In this document: in pieces, positions 11,933-23,288 of the stretch | Layout of the letters: every line of letters starts with the position of its first letter | How positions within the stretch are numbered: the stretch's first letter is position 1 | DNA from: Heliopora coerulea | Taxonomy: Eukaryota; Cnidaria; Anthozoa; Scleralcyonacea; Helioporidae | Direction: 5' to 3' | Assembly: GCA_030142905.1 (NCBI GenBank) | Contig: JASJOG010000048.1 | Location: 501,501-565,500, forward strand | DNA: 64,000 nucleotides | Position numbers and translations under genes: made by a program | Notes under the pieces: model-generated | Told to the model about the DNA's origin: nothing | Databases searched by the model: none | Seen by the model: only the letters and a program-made list of their open reading frames with translations

Positions 11933-12639
11933 GTAAGTATCGTATTATCTGTATTGCTGGCTTTTATAAAACTTTCTTTTACTTTTATTTTCATTTTACT
12001 ATTTTGAGATTTTAAATGCAACTGCTTTTTATTTAACTGTGCCAGTAAACCAAACTGTAACTGTGAATTACAACGTTACGATCGTCCCAGAATCTAAAAT
12101 GGTAGGATTTACTATCAATTAGACATGCCATCTGTGAAACAATTTCACAATAATCGCAGTGGTATCATGAAGCGAAAATTCTGTAATTGTTATCCTACGT
12201 TGTGAATGTGTGTTCACCTAAACGGGGCTTTAACTCCCGTACTGGGACGTTTGCCTGACCGCTTAATATCTGGTCTGGTGAGATCAGTGTAAGTTTTACC
12301 CATAATTACATGAGAATTTCCCGCTACAGCTTACAATTAGTGCTTATCCCCGAGGTTGTGCAGGCTTTTATTTCTGTTTCAGAACATTGAACTCTGCTAT
12401 AATTGGAAGGTTAACTGCCAATCAAAAAGTGAAGCCAAAAATGGCGGATATCAAGGGTATTGAACGTCAGTTTCAGCCTTCTAAGTGGACAGCTTGGATG
12501 TCAGTTTTAGTTCTATCGCGGGCATAAAACACCAAATCATGTCTCTGAGAGAAGGGGATAAATTTCTATTAGTCCAAAGGATATGGTCAATAACTGGTAA
12601 TCATATAAGATGAAACAAACTCCAAAGAATAATCTCATC
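11933..12639. other. Intron sequence, no feature recognised
   Basis: This is the first part of the intron between the 11297-11932 and 14982-18189 exons. I see no exon, tRNA-like box or terminal inverted repeat in it. Confidence 0.4.
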
Positions 12640-14420
12640 TTGAAAACTCAAGATATGAGTTAAAATCAAGACAAATTATAACGAATGTTGTGATATTTCG
12701 TCTTTATTTCAAAGACATCGTCAGACAGACTAATTACAAAAACATTGCCAAAATCTATATATACATAAGTTGGTGCGTTGGCATCATAGCCGAAGAAGAG
12801 GAAAACCTATCTATTTAACATGTCATCGAGAAGCTGACAGAGTGAATGGCTGTGAGGAACAGGAGATAACATGATGGGAATGCAAAGTAACTAAGTGAAA
12901 AGAGAAAGTTCTTTGGTAGCCTTGAGACCCTTATTCAACTTGGGTTTCTGAAACTTAATATTAAAAACTTCAATAATTGGAAGTTTATTTGAAGTTATAG
13001 AATTATTTTAAGTGATATCATGAGGGAAATCGGTGATTAAATGTCCCCGAAAGCCAAAGAAGATTTGGGGAAGTGCCGAGGGCGTTAGCCCAAGAGTCTT
13101 TCACAAAGCTGTCGAGGCTTGAGTGGACATTTAATCACTAATTTCCCTAAATGTCATGGTATTAGTTTGTAATACTGTGATGACCGACGAAATTTGCTTG
13201 GTATTGTTTCAAGTTCTTTTTGGGATGTTAGTATTGTTCATATTTGGTATCAGCACTTGTATAAAATGAGTTGTTCGATGCTTAAATTTAAAAGCATTAT
13301 TTGATGTTCGGTCATATATGTTAATGAGGGAAAATTAGAAATTTTCCCTCTTAAGTAAAAATTAGTCAAAGTATGCATACTGGTGAGGAAATGTAGAGAT
13401 TAAATCTCCCCTTGAGAACAATAGAATCGGAGGTCATCATGGTATTACGAGAACAAAAGGATTTTACAGTTATTAAAGATAAAGATTGAGGAAGATAAGT
13501 TGGAAGAAAAGGAAAGGTCGTGAAGTCGGTCGTATTGATTGTGTAGATCAGCGAGGAATTGTGCGTGTTCACATTGTAAAAAATGTTGGGAAACAGCACT
13601 GTTTTTATGTCGTGTAGTGTGTTCAGCCAGGCGTTTTTCAAGGCAGCGATCGGTTTATCCTAAACAGGATTTTTGGCATTCAGGGCAAGTAATTTGATAA
13701 ACGTTACTGCGAGACAACTCGAGAATTTTGTCTTTTTTGAAGTAAAATAAGAGACTTTTTTGGTGTTGTAAATAGTAATGAATCTTATCGGGTTCTTAAG
13801 GTAGCGGTGACGTTTTGAAACACACGATTTGACTAGACTTTCGCCTCGTTTACCAAGGTAAGGAATGCGAAGTGATACTTTAAGTAAATTGTCGTCAAGA
13901 GATGATTTTTGAGAAGAGATAGAAAAAGAAGAGTTGTACTTGCGTTTTAGTTTGTTGATTGGGAAGTTTCTAACGCGAGTGCGATAGCCAGTCCGTGACA
14001 TAAAAGATTTGAGTGTATTGATTTGTTTATCAAAAAGTTTCTTAGAGCTGCAGATTTTAAACGCACGGGGGAAGCGTGGTTTTATCCTGGTTGTTTTCCG
14101 CGGAAAAGGTTCGAAACTTGAAAATGTGTATACTGACCGATGTGCGTTTCTTCGGCGGTAAACGTCGGTACCGTTCGGTGAAATTTTGATGTGAAAAAAA
14201 ATGCACCAATCCACCAAGAAACGTGTCAGCGGTAACAGTGGAAGTGAAGTCGAGTAAAGGAAAAGAGATCTTCCAGTTTTTCAAATTTGATAATTTTGTT
14301 TCGATAAACTTTATGATGATAAGTGACAAAAAATGACCATCGCTGGGAGAAAATATAAGACGTACTTCCAATCGCAAAACTAAAAACTACTGACTTCTGA
14401 ATGGTAAAAAAACTAACCAA
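12640..14420 (-). mobile_element. Degenerate Penelope-like element (PLE 2)
   Basis: Read on the minus strand from 14420, the linker region includes PRAFKICSSKKLFDKQINTL and YLKNPIRFITIYNTKKVSYF. A GIY-YIG domain follows across about 13690-13500 in another frame (TCPECQKSCLG, stop, TDRCLEKRLAEHTTRHKNSA). The C-terminal tail FNIKFQKPKLNKGLKATKEL reads near 12990-12900. A 3' hairpin tail lies at 12696-12724. The ORF is interrupted by stops and by the foldback element 13020-13155. It sits in the intron between TRANK1-like exons. Confidence 0.7.
13020..13155. mobile_element. Foldback MITE inside PLE 2
   Basis: The left arm GGGAAATCGGTGATTAAATG (plus TCC) is matched by an inverted right arm GGACATTTAATCACTAATTT (plus CCC). 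The two arms are about 23 bp and nearly identical. The centre has no coding capacity. It separates the GIY-YIG core from its C-terminal tail in PLE 2, so it inserted later. Confidence 0.65.
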
Positions 14421-14981
14421 TTAAGTCAGTGTCCGATACATCTGACAGCTACAGCAAAAGAAGAAATGGAGGAACAAAACAAGAACAAAGAGGGAACAAA
14501 AAAAGAAAAAATTCTTGTGTAAAGGGTTAATGTTGCAGTTTTAATTTTACGTTCTTTTCATAGTTTTGTTTAGTGTTACTGTATTGCATTGGATTTTAAT
14601 TTTATATTATTTTACTCTATGTTACTTTCCCTTCGCGTAAAACATATGTACAAATTGAATACGATATTATTGTACGATATGTTGTATTTACTTGACGAAA
14701 GGGGGACGTGAACAAATACTGCGGATTTATCATTATAATTTTGGTTCAGAAAAGATAGCGCGCAACATGATGTTGAGAAAAGAGAGAATATAACTTAAAT
14801 TTAAAGTCTTAAACCTGTTAATGAGTGTATGCACTTTCTTAGTTGTATACCACCGATTTTATTTCAACATTTCAAAATTTTACTACCTGTAAACTTTTTC
14901 TTTTATATTTCGTAAAGGATATAATAGGCGGCACTCAGCTTTATTTTGTTGAGCGGTAATGATTTATTTATTGTTTTAAAG

Positions 14982-17900
14982 GTTCTTGAGGCAGCTACAC
15001 TTTTCCTTAGAGAGAGAAAATTCCTGGAAGCGAGTGAGAATTTCGAAAAGGGGCTGGATTTTATGAGAGCTGTGGATTGTTTGTTGCAAGCCAACCGTTA
15101 TGACCTGGCTTTACATCTGATCGCCAAATGCCAAATATTGATGCGAAATGAAAACGAGCTTCCCATTGTTAGTCTTCCTCGTGCTGATCAAAGAAAAAAA
15201 AGTATCTGTTATCAAGCAGCTGAGTATTACTTGAAGCGTGGCCAACTCGACCTTATGAATTCAGCTTTAGGAAAGCTTGCCGAAACGAAAGATCGCATAA
15301 CATTTCTCCAAAAGAATGGTTGTGTCGAACAAGCTGCAGAACTTATGTTGAAAGAAGGCAAAGCACAAGAGGCCGCTGAAATGATGAGATGTAATGGCAA
15401 GTTTCTAGAAGCAGCGTCATTTACCAATGATAATGTATTTGCTGCAGAATGTTACTTGATCACAGCTCGTGCTATTCTTTCTAAAGAGGATAAGGAAAAG
15501 TCCATGAACTTTGAGGAAACTAAGGAGCTCTTTGAAGCTCCTCTGCAGCGTGCTGCTGAATTATACGAGAGATGCGGGGATCTTAACGGACAAGCTGAGG
15601 TCCAATTAATTCGTGGTAGAATTCATGGCAGCGTTGATGCTTTGAATGATGCTGGAGGTCTGTATTACAAAGCTTACAATTATGCTGGTCTTGCCGAGTG
15701 CTTCATGTTACTGATTGATATGGAGAATGGCACGCATAATTTTAGTCGTTCAAAGGTATTAAATACAGTCCAGGGTCTCCTTCACCTAATATTGGCTTTG
15801 CATAAGAAGAACCTAGAAAACATCGACCGTACGGCCATTTCAATGTGTGAAGCTCACTTTGGACTGGCGGATACGGAAGACACCCAGAAAAGAAAAATAC
15901 CAAGGCTAGAAAATGTTCGATTCTCATGTCTTGAAACGGAGGAGTTGATAAAGAATGAAGAAATAGCTCTGGATGATGCTTATAATGTTATTAGGAAACG
16001 CTTGTATGAAATGGCTGTCAATCTTATCCGACGAGTGAATCATGAACATCAGTGTATCAATAAGCAGTATAAACTATGCTTTCGCTATCTTTCCGGTACT
16101 TCCTGTAAAGATGATAGCTGCAAATATTACCATGGTGTCCTTACCCGACAGCATTTCGCGGATCGTTTTTACTCATTGTGTCTCCTAATTCATGTTGACG
16201 CGATTGTGGCTAAATTTCTTAAAGAATTGAAGCAAGAATCGATTCCAGCTGCGCATCGTCTCAGGCAACATCTTCTCCTTCCTTTCGAGTTCCAAGCTTG
16301 CCACTGGCTAAAGGAATTGTTATTCCCCCAAACAGGGCAGCTTAGCCAATCTCATGTTTTAACAGAGCGAGATATTTGTGTTTTGAGACAAGAACAGCGC
16401 GTCTGTGATCGTATCATAGAGTACGCGAAGTCGGTTTTGTGGTGTGGGGCTGACGAAGAACAAAGGTGGTTGGATTCTGACCTTTTTATCACAGTATCAA
16501 ATCTGATGCATGTTGCTGCAGCCCCAGTGGCTAGTATCTTCACCCTCCTCAGCGAAGAAGAGAAGAAATTTGAAAAAAGTACAAAGGGAAATAGAAATCT
16601 TTACGGCTTTTTCCCCAATAAGAAAAGGGCAGGCTGTTTCGATATATTTAGCAAGTGGCTAGAACACTCGAAAAATGCGCTGTATAGACACGGTGATGTT
16701 CGCTTGGCATCGCATTCTGCCGTCAGAATCTTCCTCTTCACGCCAGCTCGAAGAAGCACCATGCCGTATCCTTCTATTGCTAATGCTGTAATGATTCTAG
16801 AGTATTACATGTCAGCGTGCTTGATGTTATACAGTCGCCTACTACACGACAACACCAATCCGGCTATTTGTTTGCCTGCCAGTTATTTGTCCATGATTGA
16901 CTTCTGGGACATTATCAACAGAAACAAGGCTCATCTAAGTTCACTGTACAGTGCTATTCAACACCATAATCCTGCATTTCACGCAGAGAAATTGATGCTT
17001 ATATTGGACCGTCTGCACAAGTTGATCAACGCGATGGTGATGTTAATGTTTGGCGGAATCTCAGAAAGGTATAACATATTCAGCGCTGCGTTATGCAACA
17101 AGTCTGTGAATTGGGGAGAAGCAGAACGAGCCCTAATCCTGGCCCTTACAATGCTCTGTAACTGTGGTCGTGGTATCCCTGAGTCCTGCGAAGTTCTCAT
17201 CCGTCAGCAGTTTTCGACGTTGCAATTTTGTGATAATTTGCAGAACAAACTAAAACAGTGTATTGAAGCCGTCCGAAAGTCCTGTAGTTTATTTGATGTT
17301 TTCAACGCTTTGGAGAAGCTGTTAAACCATAAGTCGCGACAGGAAAAACTTTTAGATGTTAAGTGGGATGAAGCGAATGGAAAACCGATTCATAGGAATT
17401 GCCAGTCTCAATTTTATTCCAGCACTTTCCGGTCAGCGCTGAATGTGGAAGAAACGCTTGATGACCTAGCACACACTTGTGACTTAAAGGAGAGTGAGGA
17501 AGCTTCACAAGGCGAAGATTTTATTAATGATTTTCAACAAACGTTTGTTGAAGAAGATGAGGCTCACAGTCAAAATCTTGAAGATTACGAGAGTGGGAGG
17601 AAAGAAGAAGTGGCATGTATAACCATTCAAAGAGCATTTCGAGTTTGGATGGAAAGAAGCAGACAAAAAGAGCAAGAAAAAATCAACAACGACCCTGTGG
17701 AAAGCCGTTTTCGAATGTTCAAACTCGACAGATCTGGATGCACCATATGTGGCCCGATCCAATTTGAAAACCATTGCGTTGATGTCTGTCGTACAAGTAC
17801 TTCTGCACCTTCGCCACATGACACCGTCAAGGAAACTAGCCCAAATTGTTAACAGCGAAATACTTACAGTTCTCATTGCTCTCCAGAAAGTCCTCACTGG

Positions 17901-18189
17901 GAAAAAGAAAAGCACTTCAAGCAGTTTAAAGAATTTTACCGAAAAGAGGTTTACCCCGGCTTAGAGCGAGCGCACCAAATGAGAGGTGAAGTGAAACCCC
18001 TGGTGAAGGAGAAAGGCGGTGGTTTCATGCTGGATCTGGACAGACTGGAACAGTCTATCAGTATATTACAATCAGTTGTCAAAAAAGTGGAGAAAGACCG
18101 GACTTGGGAGCAAAGACGTTTCATATGCGAAACTGTTCGTGATATGGTGGGAAAATTAAATGCTTTGGAATCGATAAGGACCGAAAAAA
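14982..18189 (+). CDS. TRANK1-like C-terminal exon (large), with in-frame stop
   Basis: The acceptor is TTTTAAAG|GTTCTTGAG and the donor GAAAAAA|GTAAGT. The frame is open from 14982 to 17849, then TAA at 17850-17852, then open again in the same frame to the donor. The long helical region begins VLEAATLFLRERKFLEASEN and has many paired-helix repeats. A C-X8-C-X4-C-X3-H cluster at 16077-16133 (CFRYLSGTSCKDDSCKYYH) resembles a CCCH zinc finger. An IQ-like motif (ITIQRAFRVWMERSR) lies near 17613-17665. A CTIC at 17739 and the later SSHCSPESPHWEKEKHF suggest a second, zinc-binding-like site, and the stop falls between its halves. After the stop, FKEFYRKEVYPGLERAHQM is good TRANK1-type sequence, so the stop interrupts the original protein unless a short intron removes it. 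Confidence 0.7.
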
Positions 18190-18223
18190 GTAAGTGTTTA
18201 TGTAGTTGTGGGCATTTGAAGAG

Positions 18224-18391
18224 AGTATTTGAAGTAATATTTCAAGTACGAGTTGGTGTTCTTCCTCCGATTTCTAGATACTGAGAAACAAGTCGAAAAA
18301 CGAGGCGAAGCCGAGATTTTTTAACGCGTTTCGAGGTATCTAGAAATCGGAGGAAGAACACTAAACGAGTATTTGAAATTACTTCTCAAAC
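18224..18391. mobile_element. Foldback MITE just after a TRANK1-like splice donor
   Basis: GTGTTCTTCCTCCGATTTCT (plus AGATAC) on the left is repeated inverted on the right (GTATCTAGAAATCGGAGGAA, plus GAACAC). The flanking arms extend to about 60 bp each side. A further half-copy (CTTCCTCCGATTTCTAAATA) lies at about 18448-18468. It begins some 35 bp after the donor at 18190. Confidence 0.7.
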
Positions 18392-19339
18392 GAACCGGTA
18401 TTTTAGGCGAAAATCTAGCCGAAAGTTGGAAAAATTCAGCTGTAATCTTCCTCCGATTTCTAAATACTGATTAATTATGTATTTCTTTTGTTTTTGCTTT
18501 ATGAGTTATTAATGAGTTTGAGAATGGTGATGCAAGGGCGATATTTTGTGACCACAGTGTACCAAATTGAGTCATGTTCACTGTTAACGTGCAGGAACAT
18601 GTCGAGGTCTCCCTTACTTTATTGGGATCAGAGTTGTGTTTCCTATAAGTAAACAATTCTATATCGTACTGGAATCGAATCACATTGATATACCTAAATC
18701 GTCTGTTTTAAGCAATACTGGAATTTTCATTTTGGAATATTGTCTTTTCGACATATGTAAACCGGGCTGTTGTCACTGATTTCTAATTTGATGATCCTCT
18801 CATCACTACGTTTGGTCGCGTTATCTGCGTAAAGATACCATTGATCCAGTAATTAGCTTGATTCTGCTTTCGTGATTGGACACTTAATATATTGTTTGTA
18901 TAGATTCTTTCCCACTGGTTATTACGCTAAGCCAAATAAGAATAATTTTCTGTTTGAAGAAAGATGCAATGAAGGTCTACAGTTGTGATAAGTGCCTTGT
19001 CGACGTCGTCAGTCGTCTGGTAGGAGACGTCAAACTGATCAAACTATCAATTTCCCACGAAGTGTTCAGTGTACATGCATTCTGCTGGCTACCCTAACAG
19101 TTTTGTTCGTTGCATAACGCTTGATTTCCGTTTGCACAGCCGTTTTCTCGATTGTCAGCATCAACAAAAACGTCTTATAAGTACATTCGCTTCTTGTCTA
19201 TTGACTCCTAAGACGCATTCTTTGAGATTTTTTACTTGAATGTGTGGTTATTTTAAAATTATTCAAGTTGTACACCTTATTGATCAGGTTTGGTCTAGAG
19301 CCGTGCTACCGTTTAGAGGGTGAAGCTTAATTTCCACTC
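18392..19339. other. Intron sequence, nothing recognised
   Basis: Apart from the half foldback arm near 18450, no exon or named repeat was found. Confidence 0.35.
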
Positions 19340-19640
19340 TTACGAAAATTTCACGTCATTTTGCATGTGAAAAACACGGATTTGGAACGCTTTCACATAT
19401 GGAATTTTCATTCCACACATGAAATGAGAACATTTTTACATATGAAATACCAAATTCACATGTGAAATGAACTGGTTCTAAATTTCACATGCGAAATCTT
19501 GGTGTACGAAACTTGTATTTGACATATGAAGACGAACATTCACATACGAAAATTAATTTCGCATATGAAAATTTCATTTCACACATGGAAATGAAACAAT
19601 TCACAAGTGAAGTATTATTTTCACGTCAGAAATGGCATGT
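19340..19640. repeat. Field of TTTCACATGTGAAA-like palindromic motifs
   Basis: About fifteen variants of a short palindrome occur within 300 bp, including TTCACATATGGAA, TTCACATGTGAAA, TTTCACATGCGAAA, CACATACGAAAA, CGCATATGAAAA and TTCACAAGTGAA. Spacing is irregular, roughly 15-30 bp, and orientation is ambiguous because the motif is self-complementary. Confidence 0.75.
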
Positions 19641-20019
19641 AAAGCTTTTGTAAAGGCACTGGGTGGAATTTTACTTTGTATTTTCCAATTAATTGCACCG
19701 GACAGTTCAGTCACACCGGTCGCACATACACTGTTACATACGCATTTATGCCCTGCAGTTTATTGACACTGTCATGCATATTACATATGCAGGTAAATTC
19801 GCACGTGTGTGCCCAAATACGCTTACATCCACGCACATTAAACATACTCACATGAAATGATGTTAACAAACATATTGCAAATATGTTATACAAACATTTA
19901 ATTTGTTTGTATTCTGCTAGTATCGTTAAATCGCCTAGTCATTTCCACAAATATTCGTGTAAAATCATTATTTCTCGAATGTTAAGGGTCACGTGATGCA
20001 AACAGTTGGCATAGTTCAG

Positions 20020-20168
20020 ATAACAGGGTCAACAAGCTCGATGACGAGTCTGGTGAAGACAGAGACTATGACAGGGATTATGATTTTTGTGGTTTGAAAG
20101 AAGTTTGCTTAGGGGTAAGAATGCGCAAGCAGAATACAAGGAACAGAAAGAAAAATGGGAGAAACTAG
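20020..20168 (+). CDS. Probable last exon of the TRANK1-like gene
   Basis: Using the acceptor ATAGTTCAG|ATAACAGG, phase 1 matches the donor at 18189/18190. The frame then reads NNRVNKLDDESGEDRDYDRD, an acidic stretch, followed by a basic tail RMRKQNTRNRKKNGRN and a TAG at 20166-20168. Acidic-then-basic tails are, to my memory, usual at the end of TRANK1-like proteins. Support is the phase match and composition only. Confidence 0.45.
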
Positions 20169-20596
20169 TTGAGTGAACAATTGGAGCGTATACTTGCGTT
20201 GTTACGAAACAATTTGTTTGGCCAGTTTTGGTATGTAACCAGGTTTACAATAAATACGACTATTATTCTTGTGAAATTAAATGAAACATGTAAGAAATAG
20301 TAAAAGAACGCCTGTATGTGAACCAAAAGCTTTTAAACAATTCGTGCTTAATAGTCTGCGGAATGTATACGCTGCTGCAATATGTGGCAAGGACAAATTA
20401 TGACGGGTACATACGAGGCAAAATTAAGAAACAAGCTCATCGAACCAGTTACCTCAACTATTCGCAAAACAATTTACACTCGAGCAATTTTTTGTTAAGA
20501 AAGAAACTGATCAAGATGAAGTCTCAAATTGTTCTACAAATTACTAAAATTAACGGCGGTTGTTTGATGTTCTATACATCTCCCCTTGTGCAAAGT

Positions 20597-22900
20597 TATT
20601 TATTTATTTATTTATTTATTTAAGATTATTTATGCACGGTAGCCATTCAGCACACTAAGCTGTTTTTCAATGGGCCGTGCTTTGGTCTAAAAATCTATTA
20701 AATTACAAAAAGTTGCGAAGCCTACATACTAATCAGCTTCACCCTATAATAACTACTTTATTTACAACCTATCGATAAACTATATTACAAACTACCGATT
20801 ATTAATAATATATACAAACATAACTAACAATTAACATTCTACAAGTGTTTAGAATCCACACAAGCCCAAATTCATGCAGTTCAAACAAGTGTCGTCTTGA
20901 AATGTCTTGGACAATCTTAGACCCATTATCAATTATTGTTTTCTAAATTTTGGAAATAGTGATCAATTAGATTTTTAAATCTTGTCGTAGACAGAGTTTG
21001 ATATTCAGAAACTATATCGCGAGGCAATTTGTTCCATGCAGCCGCTGACCTATATGAGAAGGACTTTTTCATGAAATCTGTATTAGGTTTATTTAAGTGA
21101 AGTTTTCGATCGTTGCTTCTTAGTTGATACATAGCATTATTTCTGATATTAAACATTTCAGATATATATTCTGGTAATTGTCCTTGTAGTGCTTTAAAAG
21201 TAATGTTTACTTCCCGTTTCTTTAAAATGTTTTCAATCGGAGCCCATCCCAAATCAGCAAAAATTTCCTTTGACCTAACATCGTAACTAGATCCCGTTAT
21301 AACACGGGCAGCTCTTTTCTGCAATTTGTACAGCTTATTCAAGTGTGTACGACCACCATCATTCCATACTGTAGAACAGTAAGTGAAATGAGGTAGGACT
21401 AGTGAGTTATAAATATTCATCAGTGCATTTTGGTTTACATATTGTTTTGATCTTCTTAATAAACAAATAGATTTAGATATCTTTTTGCACTGTTCATCAT
21501 TGTGTTCATTCCATTTTAACTCTTCATCAAGAATAATTCCTAATACTTTCTTATTTTTTACTAGCTTAATTGCATGCCTTCCAATTATAATATTTGGAGT
21601 TTCAGTGAATTGCTTTAGTCTCTTTTTTGATGCTATTAGCATAAACTCTGTTTTTTTAATATTTAAAGTCAATTTGTTTGCTGTTAGCCAAGTATTGACA
21701 TTATGTAGATCTGCATTGATTTTGTTTTCAATGTCAGTTGGTGAAGTTCCTGAACTAGATAAGTTGGTATCATCTGCAAACATCGAGGCTTGAGTATTTT
21801 GAAGACAGTTAGGAAGGTCATTAATGTAGAGGGAAAACAATAATGGTCCTAGATTTGATCCTTGTGGAACACCACATTGAATTTTTCTTGCCTTTGACTT
21901 TATACCTTCTAGTATACAGATTTGCATTCTGTTATCTAAATATGATTTAAACAGACTAAGAGCCTGGTTTTTTACGCCATATAGTTCAAGCTTAGATAAA
22001 AGTATTTGATGATCTACGGTATCAAACGCTTTTTTTAGGTCGAGGAACAATACACCATTAATTAAACCCTTGTCAATGTTCATCAGCCATTTGTCTGTTG
22101 TTTGCAATAAAGACGTTTCTGTGGAATGATACTGACGAAATCCTGATTGTTGTTTTGAGATAATATTGTTATCATTCAAAAATTTACTTAATTGGTCGTA
22201 TGTAAGTTTTTCCATGATTTTGGCAATAACTGGTAGAACCGAAATAGGTCTGTAATTTCCACAGTTCTTTTTATCCCCCTCTTTATAAATAGGGGTTACT
22301 TTAGCTATTTTTAGATCATCGGGGAATATACCAGTAGCTAGAACTAAATTGAAAATATATAATAAAGTTTCACAAATAGTATGTCCTGCTGCCTTTAGTA
22401 ATTTGTTCGTAATTTTATCCAGGCCAGATGCTTTAGATAATTTCAACCTCTCTAAGACCTTAATCAGTTCACTTTCAGATATTCGTCTAAAAGAAAATTC
22501 CCTATCACTAGGTGATACCCATTGCAAAGGGTCAATATTATTTGGTGGTATGTCCTCGCAAAGTTTTGGCCCAATCTCGCAACAGAATTTATTAAATTCA
22601 TTGGCTATATTCTGATTTCCTGTAATTATTCTTTCATGAACTTCAATTTCGTTAATAGTCGTGGTTTGTGATTTCCTATTGAGCAGTTCGTTAATGTATT
22701 TCCAGCCATCTTTATTATTTGTGCAATTTTCTAAATTTATTTTAAAATATGATGCTTTAGTTTCCCTAATAAGTGAAGTAACCTGATTTTTACATCTTTT
22801 GTATGCTTCATAAGTTATGGCTGATACAGCCTCTAATGACTGTGCATTCATTGAATCTTTCCTTTTTATTTTGGTTTACTGTCTGATTCTGTAGCTGCTA
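20597..22900 (-). mobile_element. CR1/L2-type LINE, 5'-truncated, with (TAAA)n tail
   Basis: The element runs on the minus strand. The reverse transcriptase frame occupies 22851-20929, followed by about 300 bp of 3' UTR and a (TAAA)n tail that appears as TTTA repeats at 20597-20623. No apurinic endonuclease domain was found upstream, so the 5' part is missing. It is the best-preserved LINE in the window and lies between the TRANK1-like gene and DNAAF6. Confidence 0.8.
20929..22851 (-). CDS. LINE reverse transcriptase ORF (640 aa, intact frame)
   Basis: This is a non-LTR retrotransposon reverse transcriptase. Recognisable blocks in order are NYRPISVLPVIAKIMEKL (about residue 200), QQSGFRQYHSTETSLLQ, the Asp block VLFLDLKKAFDTVDHQILL, GVPQGSNLGPLLFSLYINDL, the catalytic FADDTN (about residue 360), KLTLNIKKTEFMLI, and the thumb/connection region LPHFTYCSTVWNDGG. 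The C-terminal segment SFSYRSAAAWNKLPRDI is typical of CR1/L2-like elements. The frame is uninterrupted for 640 codons. The ATG at 22851 is simply the first one; the original protein would have extended N-terminally with an endonuclease. Confidence 0.85.
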   Translation of the reverse strand: MNAQSLEAVSAITYEAYKRCKNQVTSLIRETKASYFKINLENCTNNKDGWKYINELLNRKSQTTTINEIEVHERIITGNQNIANEFNKFCCEIGPKLCEDIPPNNIDPLQWVSPSDREFSFRRISESELIKVLERLKLSKASGLDKITNKLLKAAGHTICETLLYIFNLVLATGIFPDDLKIAKVTPIYKEGDKKNCGNYRPISVLPVIAKIMEKLTYDQLSKFLNDNNIISKQQSGFRQYHSTETSLLQTTDKWLMNIDKGLINGVLFLDLKKAFDTVDHQILLSKLELYGVKNQALSLFKSYLDNRMQICILEGIKSKARKIQCGVPQGSNLGPLLFSLYINDLPNCLQNTQASMFADDTNLSSSGTSPTDIENKINADLHNVNTWLTANKLTLNIKKTEFMLIASKKRLKQFTETPNIIIGRHAIKLVKNKKVLGIILDEELKWNEHNDEQCKKISKSICLLRRSKQYVNQNALMNIYNSLVLPHFTYCSTVWNDGGRTHLNKLYKLQKRAARVITGSSYDVRSKEIFADLGWAPIENILKKREVNITFKALQGQLPEYISEMFNIRNNAMYQLRSNDRKLHLNKPNTDFMKKSFSYRSAAAWNKLPRDIVSEYQTLSTTRFKNLIDHYFQNLENNN

Positions 22901-23288
22901 CGTCTTTGTGGTCTTTGGAAACATAACCAAGTTCCACCTCTGTTGATCTGCATGAGGAATAACGGCCGATTTATTCACTAATATATTCCAACAAATAATT
23001 TCTTACGCTCAGCAAGTCAGCAAAGCTTTGTTTCAAAATAGTTTTGGTTACAAAGCTTCTTAGTGTATGTCATTGTGTAAACGTCTTTCGGTTACTTGTT
23101 ACAAATTACTGAGTTTTGTGCAATGGACAAAACTAAAAACATGTTTCGATGACTGTTTCCTCTCAAAACATTGCTACTACATCTTAAGCCACTAAAATAA
23201 ATCTTCGATAATTCGCTTAGTTTATGATGGGCTTTATAGCCTCATTTTAGAGTAAAATTTCTTTTGGGTGACCAGGTTAGGAGGACTA

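Larger units (their letters stand above)
824..20168 (+). pseudogene. TRANK1-like: TRANK1-like gene (TPR, ankyrin, UvrD-like helicase), probably inactivated
   Basis: This is the overall span of a gene resembling TPR and ankyrin repeat-containing protein 1, a large protein with N-terminal repeats, a superfamily 1 helicase core and a long helical C-terminal half. Recognisable exons are about 824-1031, 6583-9276, 11297-11932, 14982-18189 and probably 20020-20168. The exon pairs 11297-11932/14982-18189 (phase 0) and 14982-18189/20020-20168 (phase 1) join cleanly. Three lesions are visible: a frameshift at the A11 run 7167-7177, loss of the helicase middle where a Penelope-like element begins after 9276, and a TAA stop at 17850-17852. 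Each alone could be an assembly error or be spliced around; together they suggest a decaying copy. TRANK1-like genes are, as I recall, multicopy in corals, so a dead paralogue is plausible. Exons linking the TPR part to the ankyrin part were not found. Confidence 0.6.

Noticed and set aside
13660..14217. Minus-strand 185-codon frame as a possible host gene
   Set aside because: YLKNPIRFITIYNTKKVSYF and the GIY-YIG sequence that follows identify it as a Penelope-like element.
19711..19893. Short minus-strand frame after the palindrome field
   Set aside because: No domain, low-complexity surroundings and no splice support.
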